Source: Brienomyrus brachyistius (taxonomy: Eukaryota > Chordata > Actinopteri > Osteoglossiformes > Mormyridae). From it: a stretch of 64,000 nt of DNA. Location of the stretch: assembly GCF_023856365.1 (NCBI RefSeq), contig NC_064535.1:14581863-14645862 (forward strand). Reading direction: 5' to 3'. This document shows, piece after piece, positions 46,605-60,046 of this stretch; the stretch's first letter is position 1; each line of letters starts with the position of its first letter. Under the pieces are notes generated by a model. It was not told the origin of the DNA and made no database searches. It saw only the letters and a list, made by a program, of their open reading frames with translations. The translations under genes were made by a program, and so were the position numbers.

Positions 46605-49600
46605 GGCAGAAGACCATCTAAAACCATATGTATTCCCCAATGGCCAAGGGATACAATAAAAATCCTAGAAGTTACGTATGACTAAGGCTCGGCCTTTGTG
46701 CAACCTGGGTAATGACAGTGAGGCTGTTATTCTGCTGCCTGGAATGGAAGGCTAGTAACAAGGGTAGCACATAGAGAAGATAGCAGGTGTCAAGGTCAGG
46801 ATGGTGGTAGCATCATAAAGAGAAAAGGTGCTGTACGGCGTAGAGAGAAGCGACTTCAGAGAGGCTAAAGTCTTAGCTGAATAGCGAACAAATAGACTTT
46901 AAACCTTAAGTACCGTGACTCATTATCAACAGCGCCGAAGAACTTAGAACTTACCACCGGAGTATCAGGAAAAACAGTCAGTTCAAAACCTTTTTCGATA
47001 AAAAGGGTTATGGCAATGTGGTTAAGAGTCACACACTGAAAAAAATGTCAGAAAGGACCCGCTGGAAGCCACAGAATTGATTATCCTATTTCCACTGTCA
47101 TCTGCACTTTGTTTCATTGCCCTTCCATTCCTGGACCTGAAAGCACTCAAAAAAAAAAAACTAAACCACTTTTTTTCAGCAGCAGCAGCATCAGCAGCAG
47201 AGAGGATTTGAACCCCCACCCACCTGTATCAGGAAAACAAACAGATGCTCATACAGGAACACAGACGTCCTTTGGCTTGGAGTTTGTAGACACAGCATGA
47301 GTGAAGTCTGCATTTTTTTGCATATTCATATATACTTTGCATATTCTGCAAAAGGTTATACGCATAATGACTGACATCTATATATGTAAGTGATCTTTTT
47401 GGGAATATGAGGTCTTAAGATTTGTGGTACTAGTTCTGATATTATTATATTAATAAACCACACACAAGACTAGCAAGTTAATATAATCCAGACCAAAACA
47501 ACTCTGAAGGAGAATCATAGAAACAGACCCTCACTAGCTGTAACATTCCTTCACCTAACACTCCCCCCCCCAGCCCAGAAACCACAGAAGGATATGAGCA
47601 AAGCATATGGATGTTAGATCCAACCCAACACCAGGTTCAATACCCTGGCGTTCCGAGATGTACGTGCACCAGGGATGCTCACTTTACTGTGGACTGGACC
47701 CTGCCTCATGGGTCCAATTATACTTTGCAACCGTCCACACGCTCGTCTCATTCTAACAGACACCGTGAGACTTGTACAGCTCCAGTCCCTTCTGAACATA
47801 CACACCAGTCTCTGTAGTCATAGCCCATTACAGGAAGCGCTCATAATGCCACCCATTACACATTGCTAATTCATAAATGACTTTCTCCTCAGTGACATAC
47901 ACATTCATTGAACCACGCTGTATTTACTCAATCAGTTCTGCTTAAGTACTCTGCTTAAAGTTGTACCCTGTTCTCCCATCAGTATATGAACTCACAAAGC
48001 CACGGCAATAGATATTACTCTACGGGTAAATCTGGGAAGATGACGAGATGCTGGATATTATCATGGTTCGGTCAGAAATGTTGCACGTATGTAGGCAGTG
48101 GTGATCTGTGATGATTTATCGATTTCTCTCGGTAGCACCTCACCTCTTCCTTTCCCCACATGTGTTAGATTAACAGTCACATGGATTTATTTGGGAATCA
48201 CTTTCTGGAAGTTCGGTGCTTGGCAAGAAAATGCTAGGTGTAACGTGAGCAGCGTTCCAGTGCTGCAGCTGTTTAACCTACAGTAGCTTTTAACAGGAAC
48301 TACTCAAATAAGCCTTGGTAAGAGTGACAGAGGGCAGAGCAGATTGCACAAAGGTGGGAATAGATTATATAAGTGGTATAGTTTTTTTTTATTGTCAGTC
48401 TGTTCACTCTTAAACTATCACAGTATCTAGATTCGTGCAATCCAAATTGTATTACTGTCATTTCAACAATAGCACAGAATCAAAAAGCAAAAACATTATA
48501 GATAACAGGATAGCACTCACCACTGAAGCTATACTGAAGCTATCTATTCCCATACTGAAGCTCCTTTTCCAACCCTCCCTGCCTTACCTAGCCCAAAGCT
48601 GAGTGATCCCCAATTTAACTGACTCCTCAGAATACTTCCTGTCACAAAAAGTGATACACAGGTCTATTATAGCAAGGGGGAACATTGGCTTCCCTGTGGA
48701 GGACCGGTGCCTCTCTTGGCAATTGATTATATCGTCATGGATTTAAGGCTCTCTGTCCTGAGTTCTGATAGCATCATCTACAATGGAGTAGTAAAACCAC
48801 AGAGAAGCATGGAAGCGGCACAATCATTTTACGAGACGGTTCCTGGATAATCTCCCACGTATGTAATTGCTCTCCAGAATCCCACATAACAGCAGCATTT
48901 CAAAGCTTGGACCGGACTTACAAATCTTTTGCAAAATACAAAAGATTTTTTTGCAAAATTTAAATTTACAGGCACTAAATTTAGATCACAGTGTACTGGA
49001 GAAGAGAATTTAGATTGAAAAGATGTTCAAAAACTCACACAAAAGCAGCAAACATTTAATGAAATAAAATGACACTTACTTCCAGGACCTGATTTAACTC
49101 TTACTGTGATTCCTGGGAAATTAGTCCAACGTTCAAAACAACAACAGCAGCAGCATTAGGGCTTACACAGTGTGAAAACCAATTTAATCACTGTTACTGC
49201 AATACAAGAATAGCCTCAAAACCATCAAGAAACATGCTTTTCTCTGCATGGTTTGATACTGACTTTGTGCAGATGAATTCTGGGAATTCAGCTAACAAAT
49301 GGTCTCAAACACATTAGTCTTTCACTCTGAATATACATGGCACTGACAGGCAGGAGACATGGAGAGTTTAGCTCAGAAAGTTGGTGCTAAGGTGGTTAAC
49401 GAGACAAATATCAATCACAGAAGTTTCTAGAAATTAATACTCTGAGACTTAACCTGAGTAGTCCAAGCCAATATTAAAAAAATGCTATCAGTAACAATCA
49501 GGGATAGATTAAAGCATTTAGAGACCCTCCAAGACATCAACATGGACACCAAGGTGTTACAGATGTAACTAACTGCTCCATTTTTCCTAAAGTAGGATGG

Positions 49601-49650
49601 AGCCCTGAGGTCTGACAGAGACCTAGCTTATATGCTAGGATAGCCTATTC
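46605..49650. other. Intergenic sequence, no supportable gene
   Basis: No exon, RNA gene or clear transposon was recognised. A stretch at 47180-47230 (GAGGATTTGAACCCCCACCC) resembles a reversed tRNA B-box, but no matching tRNA fold was seen. Confidence 0.45.
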
Positions 49651-49663
49651 ATTAATCTGCCCC

Positions 49664-49768
49664 TAGGATTTCTATCCTACCCGGCCTCTGATGAGTCACA
49701 CCTGTTCCTGGTATTTACCTGAGAACAGGTGTGGCTCATCAGAAGCCAGGTAGGATAGAAAACCTACT
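49664..49768. repeat. Long foldback hairpin (arms about 46 bp)
   Basis: The left arm (from TAGGATTTCTATCCTACC through GATGAGTCACACCTGTTC) and the right arm (GAACAGGTGTGGCTCATC through GGTAGGATAGAAAACCTA) are reverse complements with a few mismatches around a loop of roughly ten bases. The right flank, GGACCGGAGTTGGAGACC, belongs to a widely dispersed fish repeat, so this is probably a MITE-like foldback rather than a local RNA structure. Confidence 0.8.
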
Positions 49769-49809
49769 GGACGGTAGCCCTGCAGGACCGGAGTTGGAGA
49801 CCCCTGGTC

Positions 49810-51820
49810 TACAATAATGACCGGCAAGAGCTCCAGGTCCACAGAGCTGACGAGACCCCTTATAATATGCATGATTGAGCAAAGTATAATTTTAAAGCTC
49901 CTTAATGATATATTTTTATAACAAGCAGGATGGGAACAACTGGATTTGTTTGACAGGTGTGACTCCATTCAGGTGAAAAGTTTGTCAACAAAGCCAACTT
50001 TTTATTTATAAATAGTACATGGTTGATGGAATAGATGGCTGAACTGTCCTGGGATCTAGGAAAAGCCTAATGTTAATACCCTCGGACTCCTGGTCCCAAC
50101 ACCAGGGGAGCTGAGGGCCACCAGCACCGTGCTTGTTAGACAGGGAAACTTCCACCAATATGGTCTTGGGCTTTTCATCCTCAGTGTCCCCCTATACATT
50201 CTGTCATACCCAGTGCAGTCCTGGTTGCAAACAGGAAGCAATTCACCAGTCACACTGATCTGTAGCTGCTATTTGGGAAAAACAAGATCATTTTATACCG
50301 CCTCTGTAACCTGGCCCTGAACCCTATTAAGTCTGATGCATTTGTTTACCTTCATTAAGTAGAGAATACATTCACACCTACGGTCTCTCCCATTCCCTGT
50401 CATCCCTAGTAACACTCCGTAAGACGATTATCATTTATACAGATCAGCAGTAATGCCGCAAGCTTCTATTTTCAGGCCTTCACTGAGTCAGCTCTGAATC
50501 GAATTCAAGCGAGGGAAAAAAAGTAGAATAGCATCAAAATGTGACAAATGCTGCAGAATACTTTTAAACAAAAACAGAAAACATATTGTGTTTTATTTGA
50601 AACGTGTTTTTTTAATGCCAAGCAATATGCATTTATGTTTTACATTTTTCTTTGATTTCTATTTAACTTTTTTGCATACATTACACAGCAGGCTGCTACA
50701 GTATGCACTGTCCTTAAAGGTATAGTCATCAAGCTAAATGCTTTCGGAAATTCTTGCGTCTCATTGGCTGACCTGCCTGTGCTCCCCACCAAATAAGATC
50801 AGTTACTAACTTCTTCTGTTTTATGATGAAGGTTGGGATCGCATCTTTCACTTCAGTGGCCCACAAATATTATATAAAGTTAATCCCAGCCGCTCCCTTC
50901 CGTCTCCTCTGCGCTTTCGTCAGTACATAACTACGATCTATCATCCAACAATCTATAAACCCATGGTAACAAAAATGGCCTTCTCTCTCGGCTGGGGATC
51001 TGTTTCCTTAGATTCAAGAAAGCACATTTGCATTTGATGAATTTTTCATAAGATAATAAGACCAAAAAAAGTGTTGAGAAGGCTGCTTGGTCCCACCACT
51101 GTCTCCATCTTTCTCCTTGAAGCATTCACAGGCTGATTTAGCTAAATATTGATTGTAGCGGAGTTGGCGTGTGACCGGGACAAACCTGGCATTTGTCAAG
51201 GGTGCCAGACCACTAGGGGCGCAATCACCTCGTGCGCCATCTTGGTGCATTATCAGTTATAATTATGGAGTATTCCAACCCAAGAATGCAAGCAAGTCAG
51301 GTACAGCTTTATTGTCACACCATCATATTCAGTACGCTGCATATCACGATGTGAAATAACGTTATAGAAAACATTATATAAAAGTAAAATAAATCAAAAT
51401 AAAAGCAAATGATATCAAGAGAAAATGGATATTAATCATTGCACTGCACAAAAAGTTAAGTGAATTTGTCTGGCACTTGAAATTTAAATTTTAAATAAAA
51501 GTTCAATGTTTCTGGTCAGAGTTACAGTAATTTATTCATTTTTTGAAGCTAAATGTAACTGATAGATGCTTGACACATGCAATTGTTTTGTCATCTCATC
51601 TCTGTCATCCTCTTTTCAAAGCCATGGAGACGGAGACTGGAGAAATGCTGTTCTTTTCACCTTGCTACTTCTGTTCCCAGTAGGAAGCGGACAAGAATCA
51701 TGACACTTCTGAGACTTTCGCCAAGTCGTCACTGTTGAGTTTCACAGTTGTCACCCCTTTAGGAAAATACATAAGAACACAGGCCATGTTAGCATCCTAC
51801 TGAGAGTGAGGATGACAAAC
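49810..51820. other. Intergenic sequence; possible LINE tail
   Basis: 51290-51425 (CAGCTTTATTGTCACACCAT and later A-rich text) resembles the reversed tail of a fish LINE but is short. No gene is recognised. Confidence 0.4.
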
Positions 51821-51821
51821 T

Positions 51822-52065
51822 TGACCATCTTAGACTGGTTCAGCTGGTTGACCGACTCATGTTTTTGCAATATTGTTTTAACGACTTAGCTCATCATACC
51901 AGCTTATAATGGTCATTCTAGCTGGTTTTCTCTGGTTATGCCAGCATGACCAACTGGTGACCCAGCCAGTTAAACCATCAAAGAGCAGCATGTACTGGGA
52001 CTATCTAAGATCATCTTAGACCAGCTAAAGCCGGCTACCACCATTAGCTTGCGTGTTGGGTTTGG
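51822..52065. repeat. Dispersed repeat of ACCAGCT/AGCTGGT words with inverted ends
   Basis: The segment starts CATCTTAGACTGGTTCAGCT and ends with ATCATCTTAGACCAGCTAAA, with ACCAGCTTATAATGGTC, CTAGCTGGTTTTCTCTGGTT and GCCAGCATGACCAACTGGT between. It is made of short words complementary to each other, a pattern typical of a common fish MITE-like repeat. Confidence 0.5.
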
Positions 52066-52069
52066 TGAC

Positions 52070-53230
52070 CAGGACATGGGAGAGGCATTTAGAACCCTGT
52101 AGTATCAATCCATGTCTATTAGGAGGGAAAGAATAAGAGCTTCATAACGTTAAAGCAGTTTCTCATGAGGACAGTTGGTTAGCACTTGGATAATATGATA
52201 TACCAGAGGGGGTAGTGTTGGGGGGGGGGGGGGTTAAAATTTCTTCTTAAATTGAAAAATCAAGGGCTAATTATCCATGATGCTACTAAAGTCAACTAAA
52301 GACACTGTTATTTCACTCTGACTTTGCATTATTTATCGACCATCCGGTTCATGTTCCTCCTAGGGGTCATGCTGTCTCCTGCGGTACAGACCACCCTCCA
52401 CACGCACCGTCAGTTTGCACCTAATCCTGAAGCAGGGATGCTTCCTCAAGAGTAATCGCCCTCTCTCTCTCTGCATTCATCTGCAGACATGTGCAGCCTC
52501 AGCTGAACAATAAGAATGCAAATTATGAGACTTTACATGATGACATAATCGCGAACAGAGAGCAAACACCAGAATCTGTCTTGACTGAAGCCACAGGTAA
52601 AGAATCATCTTTCAGAAGGCTGTAGTGCATCATGCTATGTTTAGATAAATTTCTGGGCTTTGCCCCACAAATCTCCAGTAAGTTTTACAACACATCCTTA
52701 AACCTAATGAAAGGTAATGACTCATGACTACAACACGCAATAGTGCTAATGAAGATGCCTGCGCCTGGAAAATTATCACACAGCATAAAGACTTGGGTGT
52801 GGGGGGGAGGGGGGGGGCGGCGTCTGTAGGGTCCTGCAGAGATCAGTTACTTTGAGGAGCCAGTATGGCACCCGAGGAAAGTGTTACTGTCAGCGCCCCC
52901 TGTCTGAGGCAAACTGCCTGGCAGGTCAGCACCATCGTAGAAGATGCCGCTTTTTTTTGGCCATATATGTCGCCTATAGGATTTACCGGCCCTGGTTACA
53001 GTTGTTTATCAACTATCCATGTGACTAGTGTATGTGGTGCCCTCTGGTGTTCATACACTGTATAACAAGTTTACTCAGCTCTGTTTTTTACTAGTCATAT
53101 ATAAACCTTTCTGTCCTTATAGACAAAAAAAATTAAGAACACAGCACTTAACTAAATGTGCAAAAATTATACTGAAGCCAGATGGCAGAAGCAAACATAC
53201 TATCAGATGCACTAATAATAAACAATAAAA
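52070..53230. other. Intergenic sequence, nothing recognised
   Basis: G-rich runs at about 52210-52233 and 52802-52817. No coding evidence. Confidence 0.45.
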
Positions 53231-53234
53231 AAAA

Positions 53235-53440
53235 ACTAAGACCTAATGTCTTTGTTAAGTTTTTTATTGGTTATTGTATATTATTGTATTATCGTTTATT
53301 ACTTATTATTGTCTGTATATTGTATGGTGTGATTCTGTTGAATGCAATGTATGTTATGGAATGCAGTGGTTTGGAGTCCATGACAAATTTCCCTTCAGGG
53401 ACAATAAAGCATTCCATGCCTTACCTTAACACTGACAGCA
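53235..53440 (+). repeat. LINE 3' end, Rex/Babar-like
   Basis: TTGTATGGTGTGATTCTG and AATTTCCCTTCAGGGACAAT followed by AAAGCATTCCATGCCTTACC is the typical 'AAATTTCCCTTCGGGGACAATAAAG' type tail of fish LINEs. The coding part is absent. Confidence 0.65.
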
Positions 53441-53444
53441 TTTC

Positions 53445-53640
53445 AGTTGTCCTTTGCAGCAAAGTCATGAGTCAGCTGGATGAGTAGAAGTGGGCTGAGC
53501 ACGCAGCCTTAGGGGACATCACTGCTAATGTTGGAGAGGTTGCCCAAGTGGATCATCATGGGTCTCACTCAGGAAGTCTGGGATCCAGTTGCACAGAAGG
53601 GTGTTGAAATTACGGATGACTATGGTGACTAAGGCTTCTG
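53445..53640 (-). pseudogene. LINE reverse-transcriptase fragment, Rex/Babar-like
   Basis: The - strand contains FNTLLCNWIPDFLSE (about 53565-53610) and, after a disrupted stretch, GCVLSPLLLIQLTHDFAAK (about 53450-53506). These equal the RT blocks usually written LCNWILDFLT and GCVLSPLLYSL-THD of this LINE group. A frame break separates them and both borders are lost. It is a dead fragment, in the opposite orientation to the LINE tail just before it. Confidence 0.75.
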
Positions 53641-53644
53641 CCTC

Positions 53645-55600
53645 TCCTACAAGAGAAGTCAAGTAGTGACGCAGTGATGCAGAAAGCCAGTAAGCCAAGG
53701 ATCAACATCATCTTATCCATCATTTGTAATAAAATTCAACTATTCTTCAAATAGAAATCTAAACCCCCAAAAGTTAGGACTAACACCGGTTCTGCTTACG
53801 TCCTTTGAAGACCAAACTGATCACGACGGAGTCGCAGGAATCGTGCCACCGGATGGGACGTGTTCATGTTCCTGCACATTCTCCTCCCTCTGTTTCACTC
53901 AGTGGCTGTTGCTGATCACCGTTTGTAAAACTGCATTTCCCATCTTAGCAACCTCTGAGACGATTCGTCTGAAACTGTGGCTCGGTTGTCTGAAGTGGGG
54001 TTTCTCTGCGACTATCCGGGGGACGTGTCTGAAGGGGAAAAGAACTCTGTCTGACCATGACGAGATTCCAGGTCTGTTCCCACGTGAAAGTTCCCTGAGG
54101 GAGAGCAGAGAGATCTGATGAAGCATTTTAAGTAGCCGAGCCAGATGACTGAAACGATGACAAAAGCACCAATGACACATCTACGAACAGCCAACTCCCA
54201 CCGGGTGTAGGTATGCGAGCTACAATACACACAGAACATCCACATAATAAAGATTTAAATGGTCAGAAGTATCTGTTTTCTTTGAGTTTCCTGCCTGAAC
54301 TGTATTTTAGTTAGATCAGACACTGGCACTCACTGCTGACACGAAACCTCCCCGCAACACGAGGCGATTATAATTGCGCCACCACTAGTGTGGCTGTGGA
54401 TTATATTACTGCAGTATTAACATCTATCCATCCATGTTAGAAAAACTCATCCAAGTCAGGGCCGCAGGGGAAGCTGGTGCCCTTCCCAGGTAGCAGAGGG
54501 CCCAAGGCTGGGGTTCAGCATTAGCATTTTTACCTCAAGATTTTGCTCTGTCGGCTTTTCACCAGCCTGTTTTTCAACTAGCTCCACAAACAGAAGTAGA
54601 AACCACAGGTGTGTCTGTTTGCTGTTTAAATCACAACATTAAGGCCTGGAAGTGAAGCAAAAGAGAGGGCTGACTCAGTCCTCCACACAAGGAGCGTTGT
54701 GCAAACCAAATTTGTCAGTAGGCACCATTTGAAAACCACACACAAGACATAAAAGATACTCATGCGCAGATATCAATGTTCTTGAAACTTTATACAACTA
54801 TTATACATAGAAACACGTCCAGCTAACCCTGTTTTCTGCCGCTGAGATGTGTGGGGTTTCCAGCTTCGATCAGCTGGCTGGCGTGAGATTTTCAGTTTGA
54901 GGCAAGCCTGCACACTCATTTACATATATGTAAGAGTTTTATTACCTCGTAAATAGTCTGTAGCATTTGCAAACAACCCCAACGCTTTTTATGTAGTTCA
55001 TTTTAGGTTTGTAATAGAATAATACACTGTAGATCTGCTGTAAGATTTCTTAGTGAGCGTGACAGTCTGAAAGCGTGAGAGCCAGATGCGTGAGAGTTGG
55101 CAGCCCTGGACGTGAGTCGTGAATGTCACAACGTGACGATTTGTTGATGATGTGTAAAGTTATTGGTAGAAGATGAGAATGATGAGGGATGGGGGAGGGG
55201 ATTAAGAGATGCTATATGCCGGAGGAAGCTCACTCATTGGCCAGATTACCCTGACCGCAAGCTTACTGTAGGCACATTATTGGTTGACTGAATCATTACC
55301 TTATACAGTACATTTTCTTTTACAAAATATTGGGTAGGCATGTGTCTACCTAAATTGATTGGCATGATACCATTGTTCCAAAAATGCTGTCATTCATCAG
55401 CTTGCTCACAGGCCATTTTAACTAAGCTCTGGTGAGTCTTGCTTTAACAATATCAGTTGGCCCACAGAGTAAAAAGTAGCACCTGCCCATTGGCTTCACT
55501 CTCAGGCTTTAGATACAAATATACCGGAAAAAGGAAGTTTAAGAAACACAGACACACACTATGATTGTTTAACTCCTGATTTGGTACACAAAGGTATCAG
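53645..55600. other. Intergenic sequence, SINE/LINE traces only
   Basis: 54420-54530 (CATCTATCCATCCATGTTAG, then AGTCAGGGCCGCAGGGG) is the usual reversed tail of a fish repeat. The open frames at 53843-54245 could not be assigned. Confidence 0.45.
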
Positions 55601-55624
55601 ATGGAGCAGCTATGGTTTTAGATG

Positions 55625-55676
<52 letters not shown>

Positions 55677-55692
55677 GTGTGTGTGTGTGTGT
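55625..55692. repeat. (TG)n microsatellite
   Basis: About 34 TG dinucleotides with a single interruption (GCGTG near 55671). Confidence 0.97.
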
Positions 55693-55694
55693 AT

Positions 55695-56390
55695 TGGGGA
55701 TTGTTGGATGACTCATTATTATCTGCCATCCTGGTATTTTTTCAATTTTTATTTACCTAGTTTAATCACACACACACAGATTATGAGACAGGGATTGACA
55801 CCAGTGTTTTTTCATGAGAACAGGGTGAGTCAGACATATTAGGTGGAATATTTCTGGTTTCTTGTCTTTGTTTGGTGCTACTGCCCATGATTACCTTGTC
55901 ATTTGTGTTAAATTTCTCCATTCCCCCTCCACCCCTTTTTCAGTCACCCTCCTTCTCCATCACCCTTCTTCAGTCTTTCTATCCTCGCTCCATTTTCCTC
56001 TTCTACATTTTTATAAGCATAATATACAGGGGTGCTTTAATGCACGGGGTTTACCGGGCTGAAGCCCAGGGGCTCTGATGAAAAGGGGCCTCAACTAGAC
56101 TTGGTTAATAAACACACTCACACACACACCATTATAGAAAAGGGCAGAGGGGCCTTTGACAACCGAAATATAATAATATAGAAGCAACAACCATTGTAAA
56201 GTAATTCTGAAATCTGCATGTTTGGGAACAAAGCATACTAATTGAGTATTTCTCCATATAGAAGATACTAGCAGAGTTGTCTTCTGGATTTAGATACAGT
56301 CACTGATGGTGACAGTGTTATATGTTAATTTGTCCCATTGAAATTAGAGGAAAAGGGGAAATTAAGCATCCCATTGATAGTTTTAAAAGC
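55695..56390. other. Intergenic sequence, nothing recognised
   Basis: 56030-56150 (GGGCTGAAGCCCAGGGGC and following) looks like part of a dispersed repeat. No gene. Confidence 0.4.
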
Positions 56391-56393
<3 letters not shown>

Positions 56394-56423
<30 letters not shown>

Positions 56424-57105
56424 AGATAAGATAAGATAAGATAAGAAAAAACTTTATCCCGAGGGAAATTCTTTTGTCCTTTACATGCTCAGAGCAAAAA
56501 TAGGAATAAAGGTAAGGTAAAGAAAATAATAGTGCAAATAACTATGAGTAATACTTTGTATTATAACTATATAAATACTCATAAATACTCATACTCTGTA
56601 CAAAGTAAATAAAAAAAAAACTATAACTAAGCTATAACAAATATAATAAAATAACAGATTATTAGTGCACGTGGTAATAAAAAGTGGCTTAGTATTTGTG
56701 CCTTGAATAATTGCGATAGCAGCATGTGATGATGGATAAAACAAACATTCAATACCAAACACATGTGTAATATTGCACGATCCAAATAAGAATTAATGAC
56801 AGTTCTGAAAAAATCACCTACAAAATGAGGAAGAGTTATACAGTCTTATTGCCACAGGTAGAAAGGATTTCCTGTGTCGTTCGGTTCTGCATTTGGAGGC
56901 AGTTAGTCTTTTGCTGTGGGAGCTCTGATGACCCATCATGGCTGCGTACATGGGGTGGGAGGGGTTGTCCATGATGCTGAGAAGCTTTTTCAGCATTCTC
57001 CTCTCAGACGCCTCCGCCAGGGTCTCCAGTCCACCCCCAGGACAGAACCAGCCTTTTTAAGGAAGGAGTTGTCAGATTTCCTTGCTGTCTTGATTAGCTG
57101 AAATT
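56394..57105 (-). mobile_element. 3' end of a Rex-type LINE with (TTATC)n tail
   Basis: On the - strand the last RT codons are open at 56996-56814: LSIMDNPSHPMYAAMMGHQS, then KCRTERHRKSFLPVAIRLYN. This is the conserved end of the ORF2 protein of this LINE group. A 3' untranslated part follows, with AATTTCCCTCGGGATAAAG at about 56453-56471 in - orientation, and the element closes with ten TTATC units (56394-56446 on +, AAGAT). The 5' end is truncated at about 57105, as is usual for LINE insertions. Confidence 0.85.
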
Positions 57106-57109
57106 AGTG

Positions 57110-58595
57110 TTCCGGTAATATCACACTCTACCTGACTATAAAGGATCAAGAGAAAAAGCAGGCAAGTCCAAAGTTACATTTCTGCTTTTATTTTAATATA
57201 TGCTCACTAGGGATATTTGAACGTTTCATTAGCATCAGCAAATGTCGAACATTTTAAATGATTCTTTTGAACAAACATGAACAATGCAATAGATTTATGA
57301 GGTTAATGATATAACAGGTTAATACGTGTGAAATCAATAGAGAATTGATATTCGTTAAGGATTTTACCAAACTAATCTATTAACCCACCCCCAAAACCAA
57401 ACCTGTGTGCAGTACCACTTCTAGTCACTTGATGGGAGTGTTTTGCTTTTTCAAATTTGCAAAAAAAAAAAAAAAACTTTTGCACGAGCTTAGCCCAAGC
57501 GAATTGGCTTCCCTCTACTCCGAGTTACAGTACTCATATGATATTGAAGGCAGCCACCGTCAAGAATACTCGTATTACAATACATGCTATTGTTCATGTT
57601 ATGTCTACAGTAGTCGGCCAAAATATGCTAGTTAGTTTGGTTTGAAATTGACTACAAATATGGTGCTGCAGTTTTCTAAGCTGTGTCCTTATATACTTGC
57701 GTTTTTTCTTCTCTCTTGGGGTTTGGGCAAGTTGGGGCATTAGCCGCATAACTGCGTTTGACCCACGTGACGCACGGATGACTCAGTTATTTAGTTTTAC
57801 TCAGAGATCAGTCTGTGCTTGTGCTCTACTGCACATAATGGAGATCTAAGCGGCCAAGAATTTTGAAGTATATAAACAATAAATGGGCGTTTATACCTCA
57901 TAAGTGTAATCCCCATTTATTGCTGGAATTTATCACTAGCCTGGGTACCTAAAAGAATATTCAGCTCAACTCTGCAAATAGTAAACAATACAAGTACCTG
58001 GTGATATAACAATTGACAGCTGTTTCATACTATCGATTCAGCCTATGGGTTCACACTTGGCATTAACCTTTTTTAACCTTTTACGTTTAAGTTTAAGGGA
58101 CTTTTGTCTTGGTTCCTGAGTTCATATGGTGGGTCACCATTCACCTTGGATTAGTGTAGTTTCATCTAACCATCCATTGATCCAGTACATAATCTAAATC
58201 GAAATGAAAACGATCAGCTGTGTCATCACGAAAATTTTACAGTGTGGTTTGTAATGCATTTCCTTTGGGAGGGGGGGTTGGGCCCTGCAGTGCTCCACAG
58301 CACCAGCACGCTCCTCAGCATTCACTGTGCACCACACCGTTTTTACCATGTCTCCTTTTTCTGCAGTGTTGTGACACAATTCAAGATCACAGCAGAGATA
58401 GTAATATTTTCAGGTATCCATGATGATGACAACCTTCAGCTAATTACCTTTTCCTACCAAAGACATGGATCCCAGTGCTGCTCTACATGGGAAGCAACAA
58501 GCTTCGACAAGAAACTAAGCATAATGATTTGTTCCTTTCGCAAAAACTGAAGATATAAAGATTATTCCAAACTGAACCTACAGTAGCTTAGACAG
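57110..58595. other. Intergenic sequence, nothing recognised
   Basis: AT-moderate DNA with a poly-A run at about 57461-57476. No exon could be supported. Confidence 0.45.
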
Positions 58596-58599
58596 ACAG

Positions 58600-59640
58600 T
58601 ATGGTGATGCAATGCAATTTTATTTATATAGCGCATTATCACAACATTACATTGTCTCAATGCGCTTTACATTTCTGCCATGTAAAGACCCCCCAGTGAG
58701 TAAGCCAAAGGCAACGGTGGCAAGGAAAAACTCCCTAAGAGGAAGAAACCTTGGGAGGAACCAGACCCAAAGGGGGGGCCCATTATCCAGGGGCCGGCAG
58801 AAGAGTCAAACAAAACAAGATTATATAATTTAAGCTAATACAGGGGTTGAAATTTCAGTCTCGATGCAGGGGCAGACTGGTGCAGGCACGGGGTGCTTAA
58901 TGCATGATGGCAAGATCAACAGTGGCACAGCAGCAGGGGAGGAAGGAGAGGCATCCGTGAGCCAAGGGCAGGCAGGCTGGAGGGTAGCTGCCGGAAGTGG
59001 AGGTAGTGGTCTTGCAGGCAGCAGAAGCATAAATTCCTGGATGTTATGGTTCTCCAGGCAGCACACCCCAGAAGGGGTGGGGGAGGAAGTAAGAAAATAG
59101 TGTATTAGCCAGAGTTGAGGAAACTAGAGGCAGTGCAAGCAAAATGATTGAGTGCAATATTCATCCAGGCTCCGGCAGATCTGGCTATAGCAGCATGAGA
59201 AAGAGGGAGAGACAGGCGGGAACACAGGCATGGGGACTCCCTGAACATCAGCACTCTAGTGTAAGGCTAGAGTGACAGCACTGACGCATCAGTTTATCCA
59301 AAGCCAAGGACACCGATCCCCACCCAGCTCTTCACCTCATACTGTTAGTCTAACTGGGAGTGAGCGAATAGCTGGAACTAGAACTAGGTTTCCTATACGC
59401 TAAACTATACAAGTGCGTTTTTAATCTAGACTTGAATAGCGAGAGTGTGCCTGAATCCCGCACATCCGCCGGGAGACCATTCCACAGCTGTGGAGCTCTG
59501 TAAGAGAATGCTCTGCAGCCTGCCGTAGTCCTGTCTACTCTAGGAACTAATAGATATCCTGCTCCTTGTGATGAGCCCAGCCGGGTGCCACACAAAGCTG
59601 GATGGCCGTTGGACACTGTACAAATACACATTCACCTGTC
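58600..59640 (-). mobile_element. 3' end of an L2-like LINE
   Basis: On the - strand the last part of the RT ORF is open at 59631-59350: AGCRAFSYRAPQLWNGLPAD (about residues 32-51) and FKSRLKTHLYSLAYRK, the conserved C-terminus of L2/Rex-like ORF2 proteins. The 3' untranslated part then runs to the block GGTTCCTCCCAAGGTTTCTT, AGGGAGTTTTTCCTTGCCAC, GCGCTATATAAATAAAATTG and a short (GCATT)n end near 58605. All of these are typical of the tails of fish L2-like LINEs. The copy is 5'-truncated. Confidence 0.85.
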
Positions 59641-59644
59641 AAAA

Positions 59645-60040
59645 CTTTGTCTGCTCCTGTTCATAGACGTTTGTGCTCAAAATAAAACATTCCATCTAGG
59701 TTTGAGTGGAATACAAGTTTTTAGACATCAAATAAGCTATAAAATTATTCAAGAAACATAAGGTCACCCCGGCGCAGTTTATACAGCACTATGAAAATTT
59801 GGGATTATAGTAATTGTTCTGGGCAACTTATAAGACTTACAATAATTGTTCTGGGAGACTCGGCTTTACGGAGTCCCTGGGATTCTTACTATATGAGCAT
59901 TTCCTGTGGAAAACTAAATCAACAAGCAGTAGAAACAAGTCACCACAGGTTGGTTGAATAAGGATGAGTCACAGCGCTTCCAGGACATTCCAGACCTAAA
60001 TTCCCAAATGGTGTCATATAGAAAGAAATGAAATTTGGAA
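59645..60040. other. Intergenic sequence, nothing recognised
   Basis: Between the LINE and the presumed 3' end of epcam. No gene or repeat is recognised. Confidence 0.45.
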
Positions 60041-60046
60041 TACTAT

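Noticed and set aside
46990..47230. Possible tRNA: A-box-like TGGCAATGTGGTTAAGAG at 47011 and reversed B-box-like text at 47200
   Set aside because: The two boxes are on opposite strands and too far apart; no cloverleaf can be drawn.
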